Source: Puerhibacterium puerhi
GTDB taxonomy: Bacteria > Actinomycetota > Actinomycetes > Actinomycetales > Cellulomonadaceae
Assembly (NCBI RefSeq): GCF_009846865.1
Contig: NZ_WUWN01000023.1
Span: 1 to 50,020 of the forward strand
Length of the DNA: 50,020 nt
Direction: 5' to 3'
A program made the translations under genes and the position numbers. Shown here one piece after another: positions 19,054-26,716 of this stretch (position 1 is the first letter of the stretch; each line of letters begins with the position of its first letter). Below the pieces are notes generated by a model that was not told the origin of the DNA, made no database searches, and saw only the letters and a list, made by a program, of their open reading frames with translations.

Positions 19054-19909
19054 AGCGCGGGACGGCGACGTCGCCGACCGACAGCCCCAGCACCACCACG
19101 CACAGCACGGCGACGCCGAGGCTCAGGGCGAACGGCGCGCGGCTGCGCGGGCGCAACACCGCGCACGCCCCGGCGGCGAGGGCGAGCACGGCGGCCAGGG
19201 CGCCCGCGACCCAGGCGCCGGCGTCCGGTGGGCCGGCCGGCCCGGCCACGACGACCGCGGTGGCCGCGACCAGCAGGGCCGGCGCGAGGACGCCCGACGC
19301 GCGCCGGCCGAGCCGGTGCGGCAGGCCGCGCACGCCCGTGGCGGCGTCGTCGTCCAGGTCCGGCAGCGTGTTGACCACGTGGGCACCGACGGCGAGCAGG
19401 GCGACGGCGAGCACCACCCAGCCGGCCGGCACCCGGTCGCCCGGCGCGGCGAGCACCACGAAGGTGGCCATGAGGCTGAACGAGACGGCGTAGGGCACCC
19501 ACGACCACGCGGTGGCCTTGAGCCCGGCGTTGTACGCCCAGGCCCCGGCGACGGCGACCACGTGCACCAGCCCGGGCACCAGGCCCGTCGCCAGCGACAG
19601 CACGACGCAGGCGGCCAGCGCCGCCAGCGCGCACGCGCGCAGCGTCGGTGCCGTGACGAGGCCCGCGACGACCGGCTTGTCGGCGCGGCCGACGGCGCGG
19701 TCGCGCTCGGCGTCGATCCAGTCGTTCGACCAGCCGATCGACAGCTGGCCCGTGCCGACGGCGGCCGTGACCAGCACGGTCGTGGGGACGCCGGACCCGA
19801 GCGCGGCGGCGAGCAGCGCGGCCAGGCCGGTCACGACGGCCGCCGGAGCGGCGTGCGTGGCGCGCACCAGCCCGAGCAGCAGACGGCCGGTGGCGGGCGG
19901 GCTGGTCAT
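19052..19909 (-). CDS. UbiA-family prenyltransferase
   Basis: A 285-residue integral membrane protein with about eight or nine hydrophobic segments. The first Asp-rich motif NDWIDAERDR (N62-R71) binds the prenyl diphosphate through Mg2+, and the second is NTLPDLDDD. UbiA proteins attach polyprenyl groups to aromatic acceptors at the membrane. It is divergent from the type III polyketide synthase across only 75 bases. In many actinobacteria a UbiA gene stands beside a type III PKS, so a prenylated phenolic product is a reasonable inference; the acceptor is unknown. The ATG at 19909 starts MTSPPATGRLLLGLVRATH, where the first helix begins. Confidence 0.9.
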   Translation of the reverse strand: MTSPPATGRLLLGLVRATHAAPAAVVTGLAALLAAALGSGVPTTVLVTAAVGTGQLSIGWSNDWIDAERDRAVGRADKPVVAGLVTAPTLRACALAALAACVVLSLATGLVPGLVHVVAVAGAWAYNAGLKATAWSWVPYAVSFSLMATFVVLAAPGDRVPAGWVVLAVALLAVGAHVVNTLPDLDDDAATGVRGLPHRLGRRASGVLAPALLVAATAVVVAGPAGPPDAGAWVAGALAAVLALAAGACAVLRPRSRAPFALSLGVAVLCVVVLGLSVGDVAVPR

Positions 19910-19984
19910 GCGCTGCACCGTAGCCCGGCGGGCAGGCGGGCGCCCGCCCGCGCGAACTGCGCCGGTTCGGGTGACCATGCACCC

Positions 19985-21199
19985 ATGTCGCGCATCGTGG
20001 CCGTCGAACCGGTCCTCCCGGAGCACCAGTACTCCCAGGAGGAGATCTCCGCAGTCGTCGGGCCGCTCGTCGCGCCCGACCCCGCACGCGCCCCGCTGCT
20101 GCGGCGCCTGCACACCAACGCCGGCGTCGAGCGCCGGCACCTGGCCCTGCCCCTCGAGCGGTACGCCGACGTCCACTCCATGGGAGCCTCCAACGCGGTG
20201 TTCCTGCACGAGGGCGTCGACCTCGCCGAGCAGGCCGCGCGCCGGGCGCTGGCCAGCGCCGGCATCGACCCGCACGAGGTCGACCACGTCTTCACGACGT
20301 CGGTCACCGGCGTCGCGGCGCCGTCGCTCGACGTGCTGCTCGCCGACCGGCTCGGGCTGCGCACCGACGTGCGCCGCACGCCGTCGTTCGGGCTCGGCTG
20401 CGCCGGCGGCGCCGCGGGGCTCGCGCGCGTCCACGACCACCTGCTGGGCCGCCCGCGGGACGTGTCGCTCCTGGTCTCGGTCGAGCTGTGCTCGCTGACG
20501 CTGCAGCACGGTGACGACTCCACCGCCAACCTCGTGGCCTCCGGGCTGTTCGGTGACGGCGCCGCGGCCGTCGTCGTCGTGGGGGACGAGCACCCCCTCG
20601 CCCGCCCGGTCCACCGCGGCGACGCCGTCGGGCAGCCCGTGGGCCGCACCGCCACCGTGCTCGACAGCCGGTCGCGGCTCTACCCGGGCACCGTCGACGC
20701 GCTCGGGTGGGACGTGCGCGACAGCGGGTTCGGCATCGTGCTGTCGTCCGAGCTGCCCGAGCTGCTGCGCGCCCACCTGCTCGCCGACGTCAAGGGGCTG
20801 CTGGCCGACCACGGCCTGGCGCCGGCCGACGTGCCCACCTGGGTGGTGCACGCGGGCGGGCCGAAGGTGATCGACGCCGTGCGCGACGCCCTGTCCCTCG
20901 CCGAGGAGGACCTGTGGGCCAGCCGCGCCAGCCTCACGGACGCGGGCAACCTCTCCTCGGCCTCGGTGCTCGACGTGCTCGCCCGCACCCTGCGCGCGGG
21001 CGACGCGCCGGCCGGGTCGCCCGCCGTGCTCATGGCGTTCGGCCCCGGGGTGGCCACCGAGATGGTGCTGCTGCGCCTCGAGGGCCGCGCCTGCTGCGAC
21101 GCGGCGGCGTCGGCAGTGTCGGCGGCGTCGGCCGACACGCCGGCGGACCTGCCGGCCGCGGTCCCGGCCGGCGCCGGATCGCCCGCCGCGGGGCGCTGA
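19985..21199 (+). CDS. Type III polyketide synthase (chalcone/alkylresorcinol synthase family)
   Basis: A 404-residue thiolase-fold enzyme that condenses an acyl-CoA starter with malonyl-CoA units. The catalytic triad is complete: Cys139 in GLGCAGG, His289 in VVHAGGPK and Asn322 in DAGNLSSAS. The bulk of the protein fits the usual 350-380 residues; the last ~45 residues are an Ala/Pro-rich tail. The sequence is of the bacterial long-chain phenolic-lipid type rather than plant chalcone synthase, judging from its partners: it is followed after one base by an ICMT-like methyltransferase and then an FAD oxidoreductase, the srsA-srsB-srsC order of Streptomyces griseus. The starter and product are unknown. 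Confidence 0.92.
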   Translation: MSRIVAVEPVLPEHQYSQEEISAVVGPLVAPDPARAPLLRRLHTNAGVERRHLALPLERYADVHSMGASNAVFLHEGVDLAEQAARRALASAGIDPHEVDHVFTTSVTGVAAPSLDVLLADRLGLRTDVRRTPSFGLGCAGGAAGLARVHDHLLGRPRDVSLLVSVELCSLTLQHGDDSTANLVASGLFGDGAAAVVVVGDEHPLARPVHRGDAVGQPVGRTATVLDSRSRLYPGTVDALGWDVRDSGFGIVLSSELPELLRAHLLADVKGLLADHGLAPADVPTWVVHAGGPKVIDAVRDALSLAEEDLWASRASLTDAGNLSSASVLDVLARTLRAGDAPAGSPAVLMAFGPGVATEMVLLRLEGRACCDAAASAVSAASADTPADLPAAVPAGAGSPAAGR

Positions 21200-21200
21200 C

Positions 21201-21737
21201 GTGCTCGGGCTGTACGTGGCGCTGGTGGGCGCGACGGCGCTCGAGCGCCTCGCGGAGCTGGTGGTGTCCGCGCGCAACGCCCGGTGGTCGTTCGCGCGCG
21301 GCGGCGTGGAGTCCGGCCGCGGGCACTTCCCGGCGATGGTCGCGCTGCACACGGGCCTGCTGGTGGCGTGCGTGGCGGAGGCGGCGCTCGCCGACCGGCC
21401 GTTCCTGCCGTGGCTGGGCTGGCCGATGGTCGTGCTCGTGCTGGCGAGCCAGGGCCTGCGCTGGTGGTGCATCGCGACGCTCGGCCCGCGCTGGAACACC
21501 CGGGTCATCGTGGTGCCGGACCTGCCGCTCGTGGACCGCGGGCCGTACCGGTGGCTGCGCCACCCCAACTACGTGGCCGTGGTGGTCGAGGGGTTCGCCC
21601 TGCCGCTGGTGCACACCTGCTGGGTGACCGCCCTGGCGTTCACCGTGTTCAACGCCGTGCTCCTGCTGCGCTTCCGGATCCCGGCGGAGGAGCGGGCACT
21701 CGCGCTCGCGGCCGGCGGCGCGGCGGGCGCCCGGTGA
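21201..21737 (+). CDS. ICMT/PEMT-like membrane methyltransferase (SrsB-like)
   Basis: A 178-residue protein with four or five transmembrane helices. The conserved SAM-binding C-terminal core of the isoprenylcysteine carboxyl methyltransferase fold is visible as GPYRWLRHPNYVAVVVEG (about 114-131), ending in a FRIPAEER motif. In phenolic-lipid clusters such a protein O-methylates the polyketide product; by position it is likely the SrsB counterpart. It starts with GTG one base after the PKS stop and is followed closely by the oxidoreductase gene, so all three are probably one operon. Protein prenyl-cysteine methylation is not expected in this organism. Confidence 0.88.
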   Translation: MLGLYVALVGATALERLAELVVSARNARWSFARGGVESGRGHFPAMVALHTGLLVACVAEAALADRPFLPWLGWPMVVLVLASQGLRWWCIATLGPRWNTRVIVVPDLPLVDRGPYRWLRHPNYVAVVVEGFALPLVHTCWVTALAFTVFNAVLLLRFRIPAEERALALAAGGAAGAR

Positions 21738-21750
21738 CCGGAGCGCCGCC

Positions 21751-22938
21751 GTGCGCCGCGGGACGACCCCGGCGATGAGCCCGACGAGCCCGACGAGCCC
21801 GATGACGAGCCCGACGACGAGCCCGGCCGTGCGCCCCGGCGTCGACGTCGACGTGCTCGTGGTGGGCGCCGGGCCGGTCGGCCTCGCCGCCGCCGTGCGC
21901 GCCCGCGAGGCCGGGCTCGACGTGCTGGTCGTCGACCGGCGCGGCGGCACCCTCGACAAGGCCTGCGGGGAGGGTCTGCTGCCCGGCGCGCTCGGGGCCG
22001 TGCGCCGGCTCGGCGTCGACCCGGCCGGGCACCCGCTGGCGGGCATCAGCTATCGCAGCCCCGGCCGGCACGCCGACCACCGGTTCGCCGCCGGCCCCGG
22101 CCGCGGCGTGCGCCGGACCACGCTGCACGCCGCCCTGCGCGAGCGCGCGCTCGACGCCGGCGTCCGGCTGGAGCAGGCGAGCCTCCAGGGGCTGCGGCAG
22201 GATGCCCGCGGCGTCGCGGTCGACCTGGCGCTGGCAGGCGGCGACGCCACCACGCTGCGCGCGGCGTGGCTGCTGGGTTGCGACGGGCTGCACTCGACGG
22301 TGCGCCGCCTCGCGCGGCTCGAGGCCGACGGCGGCGCCCGGCCCGGCGGCCGCGCGCCCGGCGCCGGCGCGCCCCGGTACGGGCTGCGCCAGCACTTCCG
22401 GGTCGCGCCCTGGGGCGACCTGGTCGAGGTGCACTGGGCGCCGCGCGCCGAGGCGTACGTCACCCCCGTGGCGCCCGACGTCGTCGGGGTCGCGCTGCTC
22501 GGCCCGCGCGCCGCCACGCCCGGGGCGGGCGGCCCGGACGGCTTCCGGGCGCTGCTGCGGTCCGACTTCCCCGAGCTCGCCGGGCGGCTGGGGGACGCGC
22601 CGGCGGCGGGGCCGGTGCGCGGCGCCGGCCCGCTGCGCCAGCGCTCTCGCGCCCGGGCCGCCGGCCGCGTGCGGCTGGTCGGCGACGCCTCCGGCTACGT
22701 CGACGCGCTGACCGGCGAGGGGGTGCGGGTCGGGCTCGCCCAGGCGGACGCCGTCGTGCGCCACCTGGACGACCCGGCGGCGTACGAGCGGGCGTGGCGC
22801 GCCGCCACGCGCGACTACCGGCGCCTGACGAGCGGGCTGCTCGCCTGGGCGGGCAGCCCGGCGCGCGGCGCCATCGTGCCGGCGGCCGGCGCGGCGCCGT
22901 GGCTGTTCGGTGCGGTGGTGGAGCGGCTCGCCCGCTGA
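21751..22938 (+). CDS. FAD-dependent oxidoreductase/hydroxylase (SrsC-like)
   Basis: Up to 395 residues. An N-terminal Rossmann motif (VVGAGPVGLAAAVRA, about 37-51), the DKACGEGL segment typical of geranylgeranyl-reductase-like flavoproteins, and the second FAD motif VGDASGYVDALTGEG near 310 show a class A flavoprotein monooxygenase/reductase fold. In srs-type clusters the equivalent enzyme hydroxylates or oxidises the resorcinol ring. The start is uncertain: GTG 21751 has GGAG seven bases upstream; ATG 21775 and ATG 21799 are alternatives. Whichever is used, residues 9-25 are a Ser-Pro-Thr repeat encoded by a 9-base tandem repeat. It is third in the PKS operon and converges with the kinase gene 12 bases away. 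Confidence 0.87.
   Translation: MRRGTTPAMSPTSPTSPMTSPTTSPAVRPGVDVDVLVVGAGPVGLAAAVRAREAGLDVLVVDRRGGTLDKACGEGLLPGALGAVRRLGVDPAGHPLAGISYRSPGRHADHRFAAGPGRGVRRTTLHAALRERALDAGVRLEQASLQGLRQDARGVAVDLALAGGDATTLRAAWLLGCDGLHSTVRRLARLEADGGARPGGRAPGAGAPRYGLRQHFRVAPWGDLVEVHWAPRAEAYVTPVAPDVVGVALLGPRAATPGAGGPDGFRALLRSDFPELAGRLGDAPAAGPVRGAGPLRQRSRARAAGRVRLVGDASGYVDALTGEGVRVGLAQADAVVRHLDDPAAYERAWRAATRDYRRLTSGLLAWAGSPARGAIVPAAGAAPWLFGAVVERLAR
21778..21825 (+). repeat. 9-base imperfect tandem repeat in the oxidoreductase 5' end
   Basis: Units of AGCCCGACG recur about five times, two of them separated by an extra ACG, and code for Ser-Pro-Thr steps. It lies between alternative start codons, so it may be leader rather than protein-coding sequence. 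Confidence 0.7.
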
Positions 22939-22950
22939 GGCGCCGGGCCC

Positions 22951-23676
22951 TCAGGCCTCGGCGTCCACCCACTCCAGCACGAGGTCGGCGTCGGCCCGAG
23001 TGGTCGCGATGAGCTGGGCGTTGGCCTGGTCGGTGCCCAGGGCCCAGTCGCGCGCCTCCTGCGGCGACCTGCCGTAGGCGGCGTGCCGGGCCACGAGGCG
23101 GTCCAGGCGCAGCTCCTCGGGCGGCTCGAGGTACCAGACCTCGCGCATCCGCGCGCGGGCCCGGGGCCAGGCGCCCGTGCGCGCGAGCAGGTAGTTGCCC
23201 TCGGTGACGACGAGCGGGACGTCGGCGGCCACCGCGACGCCGGCGGCCACCGGCTCCTCGATCTCCCGGCGGAACACCGGCGCGTACACCGGGGCGTCGC
23301 CGGGCCGCTGGGCGGCGATCCGCTCGAGCAGGGTGGCGTAGCCCGCGTCGTCGAACGTGTCGATCGCCCCCTTGCGGTCGCGCCGGCCGAGGTCCTCGAG
23401 GACGGCGTTGGACAGGTGGAAGCCGTCCATGCCGACGACGACGGCGCGCTCCGGGCCCAGGGCGTCGGCGAGCGCGTGCGCGAGGGTGGACTTGCCGGCG
23501 CCGGGGGCGCCGACGAGGCCGAGCACGGTCCGCCCGCCGGCGGCCGCGAGCCGGGCGGCGCGCTCGACGAGCTCGGCGGTCGTCAGCCGCGCCGCGGCGG
23601 GCGGTGTCGTGGGCGGTGTCGTCACGGGGCAGATCGTCGCAGGTCCGGCCGGGCCGGTCGGGTCAGGCGACGCCAC
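22951..23676 (-). CDS. P-loop nucleoside/sugar kinase family protein (FrcK-like)
   Basis: A protein of up to 241 residues of the phosphoribulokinase/uridine kinase fold. The Walker A motif is GAPGAGKST (about 56-64). GMDGFHLSN, KGAIDTFDDAGY and RREIEEPVA are the family's substrate-side motifs, and VTEGNYLL is the Walker B-like strand. It is the last gene of a sugar ABC transporter operon, the place of frcK in the fructose operon of Sinorhizobium meliloti, so it probably phosphorylates the imported sugar or a derived nucleoside. The GTG at 23676 overlaps the ATPase gene by 14 bases and has GAGGAG close upstream; the internal GTG at 23625 is possible but poorly placed. Confidence 0.85.
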   Translation of the reverse strand: MASPDPTGPAGPATICPVTTPPTTPPAAARLTTAELVERAARLAAAGGRTVLGLVGAPGAGKSTLAHALADALGPERAVVVGMDGFHLSNAVLEDLGRRDRKGAIDTFDDAGYATLLERIAAQRPGDAPVYAPVFRREIEEPVAAGVAVAADVPLVVTEGNYLLARTGAWPRARARMREVWYLEPPEELRLDRLVARHAAYGRSPQEARDWALGTDQANAQLIATTRADADLVLEWVDAEA

Positions 23677-24508
23677 GCCGCTCCTCCTCGGTGGGCTCGA
23701 GGGCGCCGGTCATGAGCGCGACGACCTCGGCCATGGTGCGCTGCGACGGCCGCACCACCGCGGCCCGCCGGCCGGTGCGGTGGACGTGGATGCGGTCGGC
23801 GACCTCGAAGACGTGCGGCATGTCGTGGCTGATCAGCACCACGGGGATGCCGCGCGAGCGGATCTCCTTGATGAGCTCGATGACCGTGCCGGACTCGCGC
23901 ACGCCGAGGGCGGCGGTGGGCTCGTCCATGATGATCACCTTCTTGCCGAACGCGGCGGCCCGGGCCACGGCCACGCCCTGGCGCTGGCCGCCCGACAGGT
24001 TCTCGACCGGCTGGGTCACCGACTTGATCCGGATGCTCATCGAGTCGAACAGCTCCTCGGCACGCCGGCGCATCGCCCGCTTGTCGGTCATCCGCAGCAC
24101 CGACCCGAGCGGTCCGGGACGCCGCAGCTCACGGCCCATGAACAGGTTCGCGGCGATGTCGAGGGCGGGAGCCAGGGCCAGGTCCTGGAACACGGTCTCG
24201 ATGCCGTGCGCCTGGGCGTCGCGGGCAGTGTGGAACGTCGCGGGTCGGCCGTCGACGCGGATCTCGCCGGCGTCGGGCACCACGACCCCGGACAGCGCCT
24301 TGATGAGAGTGGACTTGCCGGCGCCGTTGTCGCCGATGACCGCGAGCACCTCGCCGGGTAGCAGCTCGAAGTCCGCGCCGTCCATCGCCACGACCGAGCC
24401 GTAGCGCTTGACGAGGCCGCTCGCGGCGAGCACCGGAGCGCGCCCGTCGCTGGCGGCGGTGCCGGCGGGTGCCGCGCCGGGCTCCGGGGCGGGTGTCGTG
24501 GTGGTCAT
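23663..24508 (-). CDS. Sugar ABC transporter ATP-binding protein (FrcA-like)
   Basis: A 281-residue single-domain ABC ATPase. Walker A is GDNGAGKST (about 59-67), the signature LSGGQRQGVA, Walker B VIIMDEPTAALG and the H-loop LISHDMPHV. Related ribose/xylose ATPases (RbsA/XylG) are about 500 residues with two cassettes; this one has a single cassette like FrcA, so it should act as a homodimer. The N-terminal ~25 residues are low-complexity Thr/Pro/Ala. It energises import through the permease encoded directly upstream, with which it shares ATGA, and is followed by the kinase. Substrate: probably a pentose or fructose-like sugar. Confidence 0.93.
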   Translation of the reverse strand: MTTTTPAPEPGAAPAGTAASDGRAPVLAASGLVKRYGSVVAMDGADFELLPGEVLAVIGDNGAGKSTLIKALSGVVVPDAGEIRVDGRPATFHTARDAQAHGIETVFQDLALAPALDIAANLFMGRELRRPGPLGSVLRMTDKRAMRRRAEELFDSMSIRIKSVTQPVENLSGGQRQGVAVARAAAFGKKVIIMDEPTAALGVRESGTVIELIKEIRSRGIPVVLISHDMPHVFEVADRIHVHRTGRRAAVVRPSQRTMAEVVALMTGALEPTEEERRGVA

Positions 24509-25491
24509 GTCTGGGCCCTTCGTCGCGAGACCTGGTCGAGGGCGACGGCGGCGATGACCAGCGCGCCGGTCGCGATGTTCTGGTACAGGTTGTCGACGCC
24601 GGCCTGGGTCAGGCCGTTGCGCAGCACGGCCACGATGAGCGTGCCGACGAGGGTGCCCATCACCGAGCCGCGCCCGCCGAACAGGCTGGTGCCGCCGATG
24701 ACGACGGCCGTGATCGTCTCCAGGTTCGCGTTCTGGTAGGCGTTGGGGTCAGCGTTGGGGATGCGCCCGAGGGCGGCCCACGCCGCCAGGACGGCGATGA
24801 GGCCGGCGGTGAGGTAGACCAGCACCAGCACCCGGCCGGAGCGGATGCCGGTCAGGCGGGCGGCCTCCGGCGCGCCGCCGAGGGCGTACAGGTGGCGCCC
24901 GGCCGCGGTCTGAGTCAGGACGAACCAGGCGACGAGGTACAGGGCCAGCATGGCCAGCACGCCGGTGGAGATGACCAGCCCCCCGAGCTGCACCTTGGTG
25001 CCGAACCAGGTGAGCAGGCCGGGTTCCACCGGGTAGGTCGCCGAGCCCGCGTAGAGCTGGGTGGCGGCGAACACGGCGGTGAACATGCCCAGGGTGACGA
25101 TGAAGGGTGGCAGGTGCAGCCCGGCCACCAGCACGCCGTTGAGCAGCCCGATCAGCGCCAGCACCGCCACGGTCACCAGGAGTCCGACCGCCGCGCCCTC
25201 CGTGCCGCCCACCTTGGCCAGCACGATCGTGCCGAGGACCGCCACGGCGCCGACGGACAGGTCGATCCCGGCGGTGAGGATGACGAGCGTCTGCGCCACG
25301 GCGAGGATGCCGATGACGGCGGACTGCTGCAGCACCAGGGCGAGGTTGCCCGGCCGCAGGAACGTGTCGGTGACGAGGCTGAAGACGACGACCGCGACCA
25401 CGAGCGCGACGAGCGGGCCCACCAGCGGGTTGCGCAGCAGGTGGTCCCAGCTCGTCGCGACCGGGGTGCGGGCGCGGGTGGCCGACTCCAC
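24505..25491 (-). CDS. Sugar ABC transporter permease (FrcC/RbsC family)
   Basis: A 328-residue inner-membrane permease with about nine hydrophobic segments. The BPD-transp-2 signature region is visible as GLIAVLAAWAALGRIPNADPN followed by ETITAVVIGGTSLFGGRGS, the EAA-like loop of ribose-type permeases that docks on the ATPase. It starts with GTG 25491, one base after the binding-protein stop, and its stop overlaps the ATPase start as ATGA, so translation of the three genes is tightly linked. It forms the membrane channel of the importer as a homodimer. Confidence 0.93.
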   Translation of the reverse strand: MESATRARTPVATSWDHLLRNPLVGPLVALVVAVVVFSLVTDTFLRPGNLALVLQQSAVIGILAVAQTLVILTAGIDLSVGAVAVLGTIVLAKVGGTEGAAVGLLVTVAVLALIGLLNGVLVAGLHLPPFIVTLGMFTAVFAATQLYAGSATYPVEPGLLTWFGTKVQLGGLVISTGVLAMLALYLVAWFVLTQTAAGRHLYALGGAPEAARLTGIRSGRVLVLVYLTAGLIAVLAAWAALGRIPNADPNAYQNANLETITAVVIGGTSLFGGRGSVMGTLVGTLIVAVLRNGLTQAGVDNLYQNIATGALVIAAVALDQVSRRRAQT

Positions 25492-25492
25492 G

Positions 25493-26575
25493 TCAGCCCC
25501 AGCAGTTCTCGAGGCCCCAGGCGGTGTCCTGAGACTCCAGGCCCTCGACCGGCTTGTCCGTGATGAGCTGCGAGCCGGTGTCCGTGAAGCCGCTCGGCTT
25601 GGTGCCGTCCTGGGCGTACTGCACGACCGCTGCCACGCCGTCGGCGGCCATCTTGTCGGGGAACTGCATGACCGTGGCGCCGATCTCGCCGTCCTTGACC
25701 GCCTGGACCCCGTCGCACGAGCCGTCGATCGACCCGATGACCACCTTGTCGGCGGCCCCGGCGTCGGACAGCGCCTGGTAGGCGCCTCGGGCGGCGGGTT
25801 CGTTGATGGTGTAGACGGAGTTGATCTCCGTGTTGCGGCTGTAGAGGTTCTCCATGGCCGTCTGGGCCTTGGTCTGGTCGCCGTTGGTGTTCTCCATGCC
25901 GGCGATCTCGGGGGAGTTCTCGCTCAGCCCCATGCCCTCGAGGAAGCCCTCGTGCCGGAAGGTGTCCACGGTGCCGCCCGGCGTGCCGTCGAGCATGGCC
26001 AGCACCGGGGCCGTGTCGCCGAGGGCGCCCTTGACCCAGGCGCCCTGCAGCCGGCCCGCCTCCCGGTTGTCGGTCGCGAACGTCGCGTCGACGGCGTCCT
26101 CGGGGTCGGTGGCCGTGTCGAGCGCGATGACCAGCACGCCCTGGGCCCGGGCGTCGGCGATGGCCTGCAGGATGCCGGTCGAGGAGTTCGGCGTGATGAG
26201 GATGCCGTCGACGCCCTGCGTCACGAGGTTCTCGATGGCCGCGACCTGGCCCTCGTTGTCGCCGTCGAACTCGCCGGCCAGCGCGACGAGCCGGGCCCCA
26301 TTCTCCTCGGCAGCCTCCTGTGCGGCCTCCCGCATCCGCACGAAGAACGGGTTGGAGTCGGTCTTGGTGACCAGGCCGACGGTGACGTCCGACGTGCCGC
26401 CGGTGGCCTCGTCGCCGGTCTCGCCACCGCCCCCGGTGTCCCCGCCGCCGCAGGCGGCCAGGGCGGCGGCTGTGCCGAGGGCGGCGAGCCCGGCGACGGC
26501 GGTGCGGACGGTCCGGCGCCGGCGCCCGCGGCGGGGTCCCGGCCGCGCAGCGGCGGTGGTGAGCGACGAGAGCAT
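25493..26575 (-). CDS. Sugar-binding lipoprotein of the ABC importer (FrcB-like)
   Basis: A 360-residue periplasmic-binding-protein type I domain on a lipoprotein signal. A basic N-terminus and hydrophobic stretch end in a lipobox, LAAC (Cys at about 44), followed by a Gly/Thr-rich linker. The binding domain begins VTVGLVTKTDSNPFFVRM, very like FrcB and ribose-binding proteins. GVDGILITPNSSTG and VIALDTATDPEDAVDATF are family motifs, and the C-terminus has a Cys pair region, ENCWG. It captures the sugar outside the membrane. ATG 26575 has AAGGAG six bases upstream. It heads the operon, directly behind the double operator at 26639-26662. Confidence 0.93.
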   Translation of the reverse strand: MLSSLTTAAARPGPRRGRRRRTVRTAVAGLAALGTAAALAACGGGDTGGGGETGDEATGGTSDVTVGLVTKTDSNPFFVRMREAAQEAAEENGARLVALAGEFDGDNEGQVAAIENLVTQGVDGILITPNSSTGILQAIADARAQGVLVIALDTATDPEDAVDATFATDNREAGRLQGAWVKGALGDTAPVLAMLDGTPGGTVDTFRHEGFLEGMGLSENSPEIAGMENTNGDQTKAQTAMENLYSRNTEINSVYTINEPAARGAYQALSDAGAADKVVIGSIDGSCDGVQAVKDGEIGATVMQFPDKMAADGVAAVVQYAQDGTKPSGFTDTGSQLITDKPVEGLESQDTAWGLENCWG

Positions 26576-26624
26576 GGCGAACTCCTTCGTCCGGGTGGTC
26601 GCGCGTCGTTGCGTGACCTCGATC

Positions 26625-26662
26625 ACAGTAGGATCGCCGCAAGCGCTTGCGCAAGCGCTTGC
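26625..26662 (-). promoter_or_regulatory. Sugar operon promoter with tandem LacI-family operators
   Basis: Two perfect 12-base palindromes GCAAGCGCTTGC abut at 26639-26650 and 26651-26662. On the minus strand TTGCGC (26654-26649), formed across their junction, and TACTGT (26630-26625) make a -35/-10 pair with an 18-base spacer. Bound repressor would therefore cover the -35 box directly. AAGCGCTT with a central CG is the usual LacI-family half-site pattern. Confidence 0.85.
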
Positions 26663-26716
26663 GCGTAGTGGCGCCCCAGCGGCGCTGGCGCCGCGGTGCG
26701 GAGAGGGAGGCGTGCG

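Noticed and set aside
23353-23369. Second SOS-box-like sequence (TCGAACGTGTCGATC)
   Set aside because: Right half does not match GTTCGA and it lies inside the kinase coding region.
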